Shown: positions 46,173 to 55,344 of the stretch, one piece after another
How the letters are laid out: each line of letters begins with the position of its first letter
Numbering within the stretch: position 1 is the stretch's first letter
Source: Moorena sp. SIO3I8
GTDB taxonomy: Bacteria > Cyanobacteriota > Cyanobacteriia > Cyanobacteriales > Coleofasciculaceae
Length of the DNA: 56,446 nt
Direction of reading: 5' to 3'
Assembly (NCBI RefSeq): GCF_010692325.1
Contig: NZ_JAAHHW010000036.1
Span: 3,375-59,820 of the forward strand
The notes under the pieces: generated by a model
Database searches by the model: none
Seen by the model: only the letters and a program-made list of their open reading frames with translations
Told to the model about the DNA's origin: nothing
Made by a program: the position numbers and the translations under genes

Positions 46173-47609
46173 ATGATTAACAATGTCGTCTACAAAATTC
46201 CCACTCGTCCCCATAAGTTAAGCGCGATCGCACCCTATACTTCTTGGGACTCATTAACAGACCGAACCTGGAGCGGACGACATTTACCCCCCGATCCAGA
46301 ATTCAACAAAGCAGGTAACCTTCCTCCTCTCGAAGACCTTGCTGTTTTGTTTCGCAAAAAAGAGGGGAAAACCATCTATTCCGAGAAGTCTACCCTGCTG
46401 TTTCCCTATTGGGTGCAGTGGTTTACCGATGGCTTTTTGCGCACTGATCACTACAATAGATTAAAGAATACCTCAAACCACGGCATCGATTTATCTCCCG
46501 TCTATGGGTTGAACAGAAAATCTACAGACATGCTGAGATCCCATCAGGGCGGGAAACTGAAAAGCCAGATTATCAATGGTGAAGAATATCCCCTCTTCTA
46601 TTACGACGATCCAGAAAACGGAGTGGTCAAACCAGAGTTTGACGGGTTGTATGAGCCGCTCAATGATGAGAAGCGACTCGACCCAGCCAAGAAAGCAAAA
46701 CTATTTGCTATGGGTGTCGAACGAGCCAATGTCCAAATTGGCTATGTAATGCTTAATGTTCTGTGTCTGAGGGAACACAATCGCCTGTGTGATTTACTGG
46801 CTAAGCATTATCCCGATTGGGATGACGAGCGACTCTTCCAAACAGCCAGAAACATCGTGATGGTGGTAATCATGAAAATTGTGCTGGAAGAGTATGTTAA
46901 TCATATTACCTCCTATTACTTCAATTTCATTGTCGATCCTCCAGCGTTTACCAATCAGAAGTGGTATCGCCAGAATTGGTTTACAGTGGAATTTAATTTG
47001 GTATATCGTTGGCACAGTGCCCTTCCGGAGACTCTGACCTATGACAGCAAGCAAATTCCGATGGTGGATAGCCTCTGGAATAATGAGATGCTGATCAATA
47101 AAGGCTTGGGACAATTGTTTGAGGAGACCTGTTCCCAACCAGGCACCAAAATTGGTTTGTTTAACACGCCAGAATTCCTAATACCTGTTGAATTGGCAAG
47201 TATCGACTTAGGTCGTCAAGCTCAATTGGCCAGCTATAATGATTACCGGGAAATGTCTAAGTTTCCCCGGGTGACGGATTTCGATCAGATCACGGCGGAT
47301 GAAGATACTCAAAGGGAACTAAAACGGTTATACGGTGATGTCAACAATATTGAATTCTATGTGGGACTCTATGCCGAGGATGTGCCACCAAATGCAGCAG
47401 TAGCTCCCCTGGTTAACCGACTGATAGCAATTGATGCGTTTTCCCAAGCATTGACTAATCCCCTGTTGGCAGAAAATATCTTCAACGAAGAAACCTTTTC
47501 CCCGGTCGGTTGGGAAGTAATACAAAACACAAATACTCTCTCAGATGTGGTAAACCGCAATACTCAACAGCCGGATAAAAGCTATAAAGTAACATTTGAC
47601 AATCCGTAA
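46173..47609 (+). CDS. Animal-type haem peroxidase, cyclooxygenase-like
   Basis: The 478-residue frame matches the myeloperoxidase/cyclooxygenase superfamily. LCLREHNRLCDLL (about 193-205) is the family signature helix. EFNLVYRWHSALP (about 271-283) parallels the EFNTLYHWHPLLP of COX enzymes, with tyrosyl-radical Tyr and proximal His. Related enzymes include alpha-dioxygenases and linoleate diol synthases that act on fatty acids. The same frame extends upstream to ATG 46041 with FALNKFKGIWEFIQSNDYLRRQANKT, but a TAA at 46089 interrupts it. The product from 46173 would lack about 44 residues. A catalase-fold gene follows, pointing to an oxylipin pair. Confidence 0.85.
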   Translation: MINNVVYKIPTRPHKLSAIAPYTSWDSLTDRTWSGRHLPPDPEFNKAGNLPPLEDLAVLFRKKEGKTIYSEKSTLLFPYWVQWFTDGFLRTDHYNRLKNTSNHGIDLSPVYGLNRKSTDMLRSHQGGKLKSQIINGEEYPLFYYDDPENGVVKPEFDGLYEPLNDEKRLDPAKKAKLFAMGVERANVQIGYVMLNVLCLREHNRLCDLLAKHYPDWDDERLFQTARNIVMVVIMKIVLEEYVNHITSYYFNFIVDPPAFTNQKWYRQNWFTVEFNLVYRWHSALPETLTYDSKQIPMVDSLWNNEMLINKGLGQLFEETCSQPGTKIGLFNTPEFLIPVELASIDLGRQAQLASYNDYREMSKFPRVTDFDQITADEDTQRELKRLYGDVNNIEFYVGLYAEDVPPNAAVAPLVNRLIAIDAFSQALTNPLLAENIFNEETFSPVGWEVIQNTNTLSDVVNRNTQQPDKSYKVTFDNP

Positions 47610-47815
47610 GCAAGGCATCGGGTATTGTCAAAGAAAAATTAAAGTAAAAATTCCAGCTCTCTGATTGAGAAATCACCATTTATTTAAGTAAAATTTCAGT
47701 CTCAATCGCCAGCTATATGCTCACTTAATTTGACAGTACCCGCTCAAACCCACTGGTATCCTCAAGGAGTGTTTATCAAAACCAATTCCTCAAAATTTTT
47801 ATCTAAAAAATAACC

Positions 47816-48979
47816 ATGAAGCTATTTACAGAATATCCCGAAAAGGACGAAATAAACTCTTACGACCTTGTAGCGGAGCAAGTCAGGATTCAGATGGATA
47901 AGCTTTACAAGGATCAGGAACGGGCTTTGCGAGACACCCATGCCAAAACCCACGCCTCGGTGGAGGGAAACCTAGAAATTTTTGATTTTGATGAACAGAG
48001 CATTAAGAGTGAACTGGCAAAACGAACTCGGCTTACTCAAGAGCAACTTAATGGGATTTCCCTCAAGCAAGGACTTTTTGCGACACCGAAACAATATCCT
48101 GTTCAGCTGCGATTTGCCAATGGGCGAACAAATGTTGAAAACGACTATGTCTCAGACACACGCTCAATGTCTGTGAAAGTGATTGGTGTGGAAGGAGAAA
48201 GCTTTGAACAAAGCTACGAGCCAAATACTCAAGATATTATTGTTCAAAATGCTAAGATCTTTTTTATCAAAACCATCAAATATTATTAGGAATTTTTTGG
48301 CTCCATAGTTGACTCAGAAAAAGCTGCCCAGAAGTGGCTCAGGAGTCATCCCAGGCAATTGCTAGCCCTAGCTAAAGTAACAGCTCGAACCCCAAAGAGT
48401 TTATTAACGGAACGGTATTGGAGTGGTTCTGCTTATGCCCTTGGACTCAAACCAGATTTTGATCAGTCTCAACCGGGCTTAGTTCCTGTTGACTATCCCG
48501 CTGTGATCAAATACGCCTTCACCCCTGTTTCATGCCAGCCTCCCCATCAAAGGATGGGATATCAGTCCCGACCAGGTATTCCCAAACTTCCCTTCATCAA
48601 TCGCGCTAAGGCTCTGGGATTGGATGGAAGCAAACCGGACAATTACTATCGAGACGAGCTGATCGAACAACTATCAAAAACCGATGCTCTTTATTGCTGG
48701 GACTTTGGTATCCAATTCCAAACCAACCCGAAAATGTCCATCGATGATGTCACAATTCGTTGGAGTGAGAAGAAGTCACCATTTTTTACCGTTGGTCGCC
48801 TCACTGTCAAGCATCAGATCATCGATTTTGACCAACAATACGACTCTGCTGAAAACCTGCGATTTTCCCCGTGGAATGGCTTAGTGGTTCATCGTCCTGT
48901 GGGAGCTCTCAACCGGCTCCGTAATGTAGTTTATCCGATTGTCGCTAAGTATCGTTATCAAAAACGGGGACTTAACTAG
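47816..48979 (+). pseudogene. Catalase-fold haem protein (allene oxide synthase-like) with one internal stop
   Basis: The frame from 47816 runs to TAG 48287-48289 and then continues in the same frame to 48979, about 387 codons in all. Part one holds THAKTHASVEGNLEIFDF with the distal His and TQDIIVQNAKIFFIKTIKYY of the catalase core. Part two starts EFFGSIVDSEKAAQKW and ends SPWNGLVVHRPVGALNRLRNVVYPIV, containing the R-x-x-x-Y proximal ligand pattern. The interrupted codon was probably Gln (YYQEFF). Catalase-fold proteins beside lipoxygenases or peroxidases act on fatty-acid hydroperoxides in known cases. Without readthrough the protein lacks its haem ligand. Confidence 0.83.
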
Positions 48980-48998
48980 TGCGGCTCGTTCTTACTAA

Positions 48999-49245
48999 GA
49001 GCCTCCTGAAACAGGAGGGGTATGAGTAAGGGGATTCGCGAGGAAAACCTCAAAAATCCTAACTATCCAGCGGATGGTGGTGAAAACCCACCCCTTGAAG
49101 AGACAAGTGACTCCCTATCTTGGCCACACCGAGCGGGCGGCATCTCCGCAGCAGTGTTGCTGGCACCAGGGCGCAATCAGTTGAAAAGAAGCAGGTAACA
49201 ACACGCTTCGCTAACGGGGAGGTGACATGGGTAAACAGATTATAG
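48999..49245 (+). other. Structured non-coding region, unidentified
   Basis: The region begins with a hairpin CCTCCTG-AAA-CAGGAGG (49002-49018). GC-rich sequence with many possible pairings follows (GGTGGTGAAAACCCACC, GCAGTGTTGCTGGC). A 58-codon frame at 49022-49198 (MSKGIREENLKNPNYPADGG...) and a 51-codon frame at 49227-49382 are present, but neither looks protein-like. It lies just upstream of the TnpA remnant and may be part of an insertion-element end or its RNA. Confidence 0.4.
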
Positions 49246-49350
49246 AAAAGTGTCTCTCATACTTTTCAAACAGCCTCTCATATTTGGTGCTCAACTTAAC
49301 TTGGGGTTTGATTAGCACATTTTTGCTTATTTGTCAATCTAATTTAGATG

Positions 49351-49560
49351 AGTTTGCCCTGGGCATTAAAGTCGCTAAATAGAAATATTTTCAGACACTC
49401 TTGCTAAATAGGAATCTGAATTGGTGGAGTGCAACGGGGAGAAGGATCATGTGCACTTATTGATATCGGTTAACCCCAAGGTTCAGCCGTCGAAGCTCGT
49501 CAACAATTTAAAGACTGTATCTTCCCGGTTGATCCGCAAAAAATTCTCCAATCTGAGAAT
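49351..49560 (+). pseudogene. IS200/IS605 TnpA (Y1 transposase) remnant
   Basis: A frame gives IFSDTLAK, TAG at 49378-49380, ESELVECNGEKDHVHLLISVNPKV and then KLVNNLKTVSSRLIRKKFSN. HVHLL is the His-x-His metal site of the HUH fold. The region with the catalytic Tyr is missing, and the N-terminal part is unreadable. It is a partial relic. The minus-strand 88-aa gene begins to overlap its end at 49565. Confidence 0.75.
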
Positions 49561-49564
49561 TGTA

Positions 49565-49831
49565 CTACTCGTCTTCATCAACTTGAGTAGCTTTATCATG
49601 CAGCGAAGGTTGTTCTGCATTTCGCTTGAGTACCCTGAAATTCTCTGAACTCATTGGGAATCCTAGGGGAATTTCTTGTACTACATCTTTAGAAGTAGCA
49701 GAGGCTTCAGGTAAAGAGTTAGCAGAGGCTTCAGGTAAAGAGTTAGCAGAGGCTTCAGGTAAAGAGTTAGCATCAATCGACCCTCCTGAAGTCATACCTC
49801 CACCAGAGCTAGTTCCACTCTCTTCAGTCAT
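49565..49831 (-). CDS. 88-aa acidic repeat protein of unknown function
   Basis: I chose ATG 49831 because GGAG lies 9 bases before it; a 71-residue upstream extension in the same frame is less likely. The 88-residue product starts MTEESGTSSGGGMTSGG and has three copies of an 8-residue unit, ANSLPEAS (24-bp DNA repeat). It then reads IPLGFPMSSENFRVLKRNAEQ and ends in acidic VDEDE. The FPMSSENFRVLKRNA stretch resembles FPVSMEEFQRLKEAA in the 541-residue protein transcribed from 50620. There is no signal peptide, no cysteine and no membrane segment. It may be a leader-like or chaperone-like partner of the larger protein; that is inference. Confidence 0.65.
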   Translation of the reverse strand: MTEESGTSSGGGMTSGGSIDANSLPEASANSLPEASANSLPEASATSKDVVQEIPLGFPMSSENFRVLKRNAEQPSLHDKATQVDEDE

Positions 49832-49990
49832 AGTTCTTATCTCCAACATATTGGCAATAATTAGAGTGACAAAAATAATAGACAAAAAAGCATATTGTCG
49901 CCCTTGGGAAATGTGCATATTTAGATTCAGGTTACATATCTGTCCATATTGTATCACCTTTTTCATAACAATTACCTCAGTACAGGACAC

Positions 49991-50283
49991 TTGAGGGGGT
50001 GACATGAGCCCTGAAAAGCTTACTAGATAAGGCTTTGATGCCAATTATCTCAGGAAAGATAAACTCTTAAATTGACCCTACGAATGATTTTATGAAAGCT
50101 CAAACCCTTATAACTACGTCCAAGGTTAGCTCAAAATAGCATGTATCTTTTTGTAACAGATGGGCTGAACATATTACCCAGTAAGGATTATAGCTTGCAT
50201 GTCACCCCCCCAGTAATTATTTACGAGGGATGAGAGCTATGAAGCTTATACAGTCTACTTTTTAGCTCTCATGTCGCCCCCCA
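49991..50283. promoter_or_regulatory. Three copies of a GGGGGyGACATG box between divergent genes
   Basis: GAGGGGGTGACATGAG lies near 49993-50008. GCATGTCACCCCCCCAG (its complement) lies near 50197-50212. CTCATGTCGCCCCCCAG lies near 50267-50282. All three are in the 800-bp gap between the 88-aa and 541-aa genes. They could be operators or short interspersed repeats; the last two share orientation. Related C-runs also occur at the end of the MFS gene. No gene is supported in the rest of the gap (49832-50619). Confidence 0.4.
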
Positions 50284-50619
50284 GCCATTGGATCCCTTGA
50301 TTGTGACATCAGTTCCCATAGCATATTATGAGTTCGTTTTTCTTGCGCTTACCCTGGTACAGGACAAAAGTAAACAGCACTGTGTTAACTTTTGTTGCAA
50401 TAGTAAGCACCCACACAGAAATATTTACCTATTCGCTTTTGCTACAACCCTTGGTAAATCAGAGTTTCGGGATTTGGAAATGGCTAATTAATTAATTTAT
50501 TAATTTTATTTAGGTGCTTATATACTAATTAATAATTAGTATAATTATTATATTAATTAAAGATATAATCAAAAAAAGATCTTCAAACAATCTTATTAAT
50601 AAATCAGGGAAAAAAAACT

Positions 50620-52245
50620 ATGCCTGACTATTACGAAGCTGGTGGAAGTGAAGTTGAAGTAACGGGTGCGGGTGCAAAACAGAGTGTTGAGGAATTGACA
50701 GGTCAGGAGCTGATGAGTCTAATGACAACAGTTCCAAGAGCAACAAGACCTCCGTGGATGGTAACGAGATTCCCAGTATCTATGGAGGAATTTCAGAGGC
50801 TCAAAGAAGCAGCGCAAGAAGCAGATCGAGAATCTCTGGCTGCATTTACAGATGAATCGAATGCTGATGCTGACGTAGAGGCGGAGTATGAAGAGGATAC
50901 TCCGGAAGGGGAAGAATTTGCTGCTGAACCAGGAGCCTTTGCCCCTCCGATCAGTAGCTCTTTCGAGGGGATTCCGCAAACAGCTTTTCGACCACCAGAC
51001 TGTACTTGTGCTGTCGGACCTAATGATGTGATGGTTGCAGTTAACACCGACTATGCTGTTTATACCAAAGGTGGTACGCTTCGGCGCCGACTGAATCTAA
51101 GCGTTCTTTTCTCCAATGTTCTTCCCTCTAATGCTGACTTATTCGATCCTGTCATTGCTTACGATCATTATGCAAAACGCTGGATCGTGGTCGTTGCTGC
51201 ACGAAGAGGTACCCCTGTTGGTTCTTGGCTAATGGTCGGCGTATCGCAAGGAACAGACCCCCTTGGTCGCTATTGGATTTGGGCATTGGATGCAACTAGA
51301 GACGGTAATACACCGACAAACAATTGGGCAGACTTTCCAATGCTGGGCTTTGATACACAAGGAATTTACATTACTACAAATCAATTTCAGTTCAACGGAG
51401 GATTCCAATACACTAAGCTTCGCATTCTCAACAAAGCTGAACTCTATGCTGGGGGAACTGGATCAAATCACTCCATCAAATGGTACGACTTCTGGAATTT
51501 GAAGAATCCCGATAATTCCGAGGCATTCACTGTACAGCCAGCCAAACATTTTCGTGGTACGGGAAGCAACCCACCAGCATACCTAGTCAATGCGATCTGG
51601 CCCAAAGATAACTCGCTAACCCTTTGGACGCTGAAAAATCCGATCGGCTATTGGCGCGGGGGTAGTGCTTCGCTTTCCCAAGATAAAGTTCCTTGTCGGA
51701 GCTACGATCTGTCTCCTGACGCAGAGCAGAGAGGAACTAGCATTCGCATTGAAACCAATGATTCACGGTTATTGAGTGCGGTGTTTCAATATGTTGGAAA
51801 CACCAAGCGAATTTGGACTTGTCACACATCTAAGATTACTTGGTCTGGCGAGTCAGTTGCTCGCTCTGCTGTTCAGTGGTACGAAATTGATGTTGATAGC
51901 AAACAAGTCATTCAACAGAATGGCTACGGTGCTTCGGGTAAGTATTATTATTTTCCTGCAATTCAGACTGATCTTCGGCGTAATGCGTACCTTGTCTTTG
52001 GTCGATCTGGCAGTACTGAGTATGCTTCTGTACGCCAAACAGGACGAAGGGTTACAGCACCGCTTAACAATCTCGAAAACAGTCGACTGATTAAAGCTGG
52101 CGAAGGCAGTTACACTGGTGGTCGCTGGGGAGACTATTTCTGCGCTTGTCGTGATGGTGGCAACGCCAACCAAGTATATCTATACGGCGAGTATGCGGAA
52201 ACGGGTAATAATTGGGGCACTTGGATTGCATCAGCAAGGTTCTAA
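50620..52245 (+). CDS. Beta-propeller-like protein with acidic N-terminal segment
   Basis: The 541-residue protein has no signal peptide. Residues 1-100 are Gly/Glu/Asp-rich and include TRFPVSMEEFQRLKEAAQEA, similar to the 88-aa protein at 49565. The rest (about 115-541) is beta-rich with FRPPDCTCAVGPNDVMVAVNTDYAVYTKGG near its start and EGSYTGGRWGDYFCACRDG...GNNWGTWIASARF at its end. These match a widespread secreted-type group marked by PPDtxxAVGPNhvv and RWGDY. I expect a propeller; no catalytic residues are evident. AT-rich DNA precedes the ATG. The downstream MFS gene is 770 bases away. Confidence 0.82.
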   Translation: MPDYYEAGGSEVEVTGAGAKQSVEELTGQELMSLMTTVPRATRPPWMVTRFPVSMEEFQRLKEAAQEADRESLAAFTDESNADADVEAEYEEDTPEGEEFAAEPGAFAPPISSSFEGIPQTAFRPPDCTCAVGPNDVMVAVNTDYAVYTKGGTLRRRLNLSVLFSNVLPSNADLFDPVIAYDHYAKRWIVVVAARRGTPVGSWLMVGVSQGTDPLGRYWIWALDATRDGNTPTNNWADFPMLGFDTQGIYITTNQFQFNGGFQYTKLRILNKAELYAGGTGSNHSIKWYDFWNLKNPDNSEAFTVQPAKHFRGTGSNPPAYLVNAIWPKDNSLTLWTLKNPIGYWRGGSASLSQDKVPCRSYDLSPDAEQRGTSIRIETNDSRLLSAVFQYVGNTKRIWTCHTSKITWSGESVARSAVQWYEIDVDSKQVIQQNGYGASGKYYYFPAIQTDLRRNAYLVFGRSGSTEYASVRQTGRRVTAPLNNLENSRLIKAGEGSYTGGRWGDYFCACRDGGNANQVYLYGEYAETGNNWGTWIASARF

Positions 52246-53017
52246 ATTTGTATTTTTGGCAAGCGAGTAGCAATTGATACTGTTGATTAACTTAACATTG
52301 AAGCTTGGAATGCCATAGATATATTAGAGCACTAACGATTTTATTGGCTTTGACCTCTCTTTTGTAAAGTTCGTCAACAGGATCAGCAATTGTACAAGAA
52401 CTTAGGGAACTCCAAGAAATAAAATATCCAATTGGCACGAGCAACAGAACAATCTGATCCCAAATCCTTTTGTCAAAACCCCTTTATAAAAATCGATCAA
52501 ATCTTTTGATGCCAGGAATCTATGGCTATGCGGATAAGGGGGGTATGGTAACAGGATTTGGTATGATTCTTCTTCCCCTGGGAGGGGCGCAAGGCTTGCA
52601 CCCCTACTATCCCTGTCATTGGATATTTTTTATTTGGAAGTCCCTTATGCTAAGGCTGAAACTTAGTTATAGCGCTTCTCGCTGGTATAGTTACACTCAA
52701 AAATTGGGAACACTGATTTTCGATAGATTTCAATTCAGGACTTGTAAATACGCCAGCACGACCTGCTATATCGCTCTTCAATCACTTTCACCAGAGAAAA
52801 AAGATAAACTCTTAATTGATAAGGCTTTGAGGTCAAAGTGATGATTTCAGCCATAATGTTAGAAAATTAGGCTGTCAACCCTGTCTCAGTTTGGGTTTCA
52901 AAAGTGATATTCTATTTTTATTTCTCCAGAGTGATTAAAGATCGATATTTCATACACTTCAAGCCTTAAGTTTTGTAACAATTCATTTGAACTTGAGATG
53001 ATCCAGGAATATCTTAC
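52246..53017. other. Intergenic region with possible decayed sequence
   Basis: A 123-codon plus-strand frame at 52470-52841 reads like translated repeat (LPLGGAQGLHPYYPCHW comes from a GGGAGGGGCGCAAGGC repeat) and is not supported. The stretch AAGATAAACTCTTAATTGATAAGGC (about 52800-52825) resembles 50020-50072 in parts, suggesting a duplicated fragment on both sides of the 541-aa gene. Confidence 0.45.
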
Positions 53018-54190
53018 ATGATTCGATCGCGTAATTTTATCTTCATCACACTTGCCGATTTCATTGTGCGCACTGCCTACCAGATAGGTAAAACTCCACT
53101 TTTACCTATCTTTGCTCTTTCACTGGGAGCTACCGATGCCTACCTGGGCTTAATTGTTTCCGTCTCGACATTTACAGGTATGTTGCTTAAGCCATTTGTG
53201 GGCATCTTTTCTGACCGATGGGGTCGTCGTAGTTGGCTGTTCTTGGGAACCAGCTTTTTTTCTTTCATCCCCTTTGTTTATCCGTTTATTCACACACCCA
53301 AACAACTGTTTGTTGTGCGTATTATTCATGGTTTAGCAACTGCTATCTATGGACCAGTGACTCTGGCTTTCGTCGCCGAACAATCTCAGAAACATCTTGC
53401 AGAGCGATTCGGCTGGTTCAGCATGGCACGCAGTGCCAGCTATGTCATCGGTCCGACAGTTGCTGGCTGGTTGCTACTCATTTTATCTCCTGCTTCGGTC
53501 TTTACCGTTATCGGCATCCTAAGTAGCGTAGCCTTTCTGCCAGTTTTTCTATTGTCGGAATCAAAAGCTTTCTTGAATGAATGTCATACTTCTTTAACAA
53601 AGCAGATTGTTCAAGCCTTAAAAACCAGTAGTTGTAAACCGTCTGTTTGGTTCACTGGGGTTGTCGATACAACAATGTATATTGCCTTGTATGCAGTTAA
53701 GGCATTCTTACCAATTTATGCACTATCCATCGGGACAAGTACAGCTTTGATCGGTGGATTTTTCGCTGTTCAAGAGGCTGTCCATATGCTTTTTAAACCG
53801 ATGGGAGGTCGCTTAGGAGATCGACTGGGATATCTTCTGACGATCTCTTTGGGTATGGCAGTACTAGGCACAGCACTCTTACTATTTAATTATTCTCATA
53901 GCCACTTTGTCTTACTGGTTTCATTTGTACTGATGGGGGTGACCCAGGCATTAATTTCGCCATCAACTGTAGCATTAGTAACAAAAAAGGTAGATAAAGA
54001 TAATTTAGGATCATCTCTGGGTTTAATCGGCCAATTTGCAAATGCTGGCAAGGTTGCTGGTCCTGTAATAGCTGGAACAATGATTAATTGGCTGGACTTT
54101 ACTACCACCTTTTTCTCAATAGGCGGAGCGCTAATTTTCGTATCTGTAGTGTTGTTCCTTGGATCCTGGGGGGGCGACGATAGCGATTGA
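53018..54190 (+). CDS. MFS transporter, drug/H+ antiporter type
   Basis: The 390-residue protein has about 12 membrane segments with the MFS loop 2-3 motif in FVGIFSDRWGRRSWLF (about 60-75). A second, related loop GGRLGDRLGYLL is at about 267-278. The size and the sugar-free loops fit a DHA1-type exporter. Substrate unknown. It is the only transporter beside the 541-aa protein and may export a product of this locus, but the 770-base gap weakens that. The end of the gene is GC-rich (TGGGGGGGCGACGATAG), coding WGGDDSD. A hairpin follows. Confidence 0.92.
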   Translation: MIRSRNFIFITLADFIVRTAYQIGKTPLLPIFALSLGATDAYLGLIVSVSTFTGMLLKPFVGIFSDRWGRRSWLFLGTSFFSFIPFVYPFIHTPKQLFVVRIIHGLATAIYGPVTLAFVAEQSQKHLAERFGWFSMARSASYVIGPTVAGWLLLILSPASVFTVIGILSSVAFLPVFLLSESKAFLNECHTSLTKQIVQALKTSSCKPSVWFTGVVDTTMYIALYAVKAFLPIYALSIGTSTALIGGFFAVQEAVHMLFKPMGGRLGDRLGYLLTISLGMAVLGTALLLFNYSHSHFVLLVSFVLMGVTQALISPSTVALVTKKVDKDNLGSSLGLIGQFANAGKVAGPVIAGTMINWLDFTTTFFSIGGALIFVSVVLFLGSWGGDDSD

Positions 54191-54232
54191 AACGATTGAT
54201 ACGTCAAGAGTGTAACGATCTGTGCTAGAAAA

Positions 54233-54265
54233 AGATAGGTCTTTCATTGTCAATAAGACCTATCT
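54233..54265 (+). terminator. Hairpin after the MFS gene
   Basis: AGATAGGTCTT and AAGACCTATCT form a perfect 11-bp stem with an 11-base loop, 43 bases after the stop. There is no T run, so termination is likely but not certain. Confidence 0.6.
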
Positions 54266-54769
54266 GTTGAAAATGTTACCCTTATTAGATCAAAAGCATC
54301 TAAATTTTAAACTAAAGGATCGTAATTTTATTTTAGTAAATATTGTAGTTATTCTCTGGAGTTTAGACTATGATAAAATAACCCAACCTTCTTTTTGGGC
54401 TGAGATCTTAGTAACCCACAATCCGCACTTCGTAATGTAGTACGTTATGATTACGTATTTGAGGTAGCTTGGCGAGGGCAAAAAATGAAAAAATTAAGTA
54501 TTTATACTCAAGGCGATCCCTAAACCCAGAAGTGCGTTCGCGTAGCGTCGGCTTCGCCGAATAGCGCTTACCTAGAAGTGCGTTCGCCTACGGCACCAGC
54601 ACCAGCTGAGCGCTAATCCGACAAGTGCATTCAATCGTGGGTCACCGAGTCGTTCAAGGCTGGAGTGAGTCACTCTCTAGAGTCTTATCCGTTACAAATA
54701 TTCATAAAAACACAAGAGTAAAAAGGGAGAAAATTGAAAAGCTAAAAAATTAAAAATACTCCCTCACTG
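54266..54769. other. Intergenic region with GCGTTCGCG repeats
   Basis: No supported gene; a 72-codon frame at 54222-54440 looks random. Positions 54525-54605 hold two AGAAGTGCGTTCGC units and a GTCGGCTTCGCCGA palindrome of the GCGCTACGC repeat class seen through the window. Confidence 0.5.
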
Positions 54770-55071
54770 ATGAATACTAGCATAAGTAGACTTCAAAAAT
54801 TTAGAATTGATACTTATAATTTACTTGGTGGTGCCTGGGATGCTACTTTCAATTTGATTGATGCTTTTTTAACCACAAGAACTGCCAATTCTTTGGCTGA
54901 CTTTTATCTGTCTCCTTTATTTAGAAGAGAATGGTCTTCTACCTATGAATCATTACAAGATTGTCGTCCTAATCGACAAAAGTTAATGAAGAGGTATATA
55001 GAAGAAGTAGCAACAGATAAAGATGAATCATCCTATGTGATGATAGGGATTGACCATACATCGAGTCCCAG

Positions 55072-55117
55072 AGGTGCGACCCGTGGCGAATTTAATTCGC
55101 CAACGGAAAGCGCACCT
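55072..55117. repeat. 46-bp palindromic insert in the transposase
   Basis: Outer arms AGGTGCG and CGCACCT and inner arms TGGCGAATT and AATTCGCCA (one-base loop) form a nested hairpin. It interrupts the transposase coding sequence right after IDHTSS. Confidence 0.85.
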
Positions 55118-55270
55118 GAGAAGATTCTCCTACCTTGAAAGACCGAGGGTATCATCATTCCCCATCATCATTCAAAAAAGTAAGTAAAGGACACAGTTAT
55201 AGTACCATAGCATGGATACCAGAAGAAAAAGGGAGTTGGGCACTGCCGTTAAGACATGGGATGAAACCTT

Positions 55271-55344
55271 GAATAGTGGAGCCTTATTACAAAAGACTTA
55301 AACCTTTTCTGCATAACCGAACACCCATAAAGGCTCCACTATTC
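55271..55344. mobile_element. 74-bp mini-element, copy 1
   Basis: Perfect 15-bp ends GAATAGTGGAGCCTT and AAGGCTCCACTATTC bound a 44-bp interior. It separates the N- and C-terminal parts of the transposase pseudogene. Confidence 0.85.

Noticed and set aside
49227-49382. 51-codon frame with GGAGG upstream
   Set aside because: The spacing to the ATG is short (4 bases) and the sequence overlaps the TnpA remnant; not enough support for a gene.
50288-50491. 67-codon plus-strand frame
   Set aside because: No Shine-Dalgarno and no recognisable pattern; it starts next to a GC box and ends in AT-rich promoter-like sequence.
52470-52841. 123-codon plus-strand frame
   Set aside because: Composition suggests translated intergenic repeats; no ribosome binding site or domain pattern.
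54222-54440. 72-codon frame after the MFS gene
   Set aside because: It overlaps the hairpin behind the MFS gene and has no start signal.
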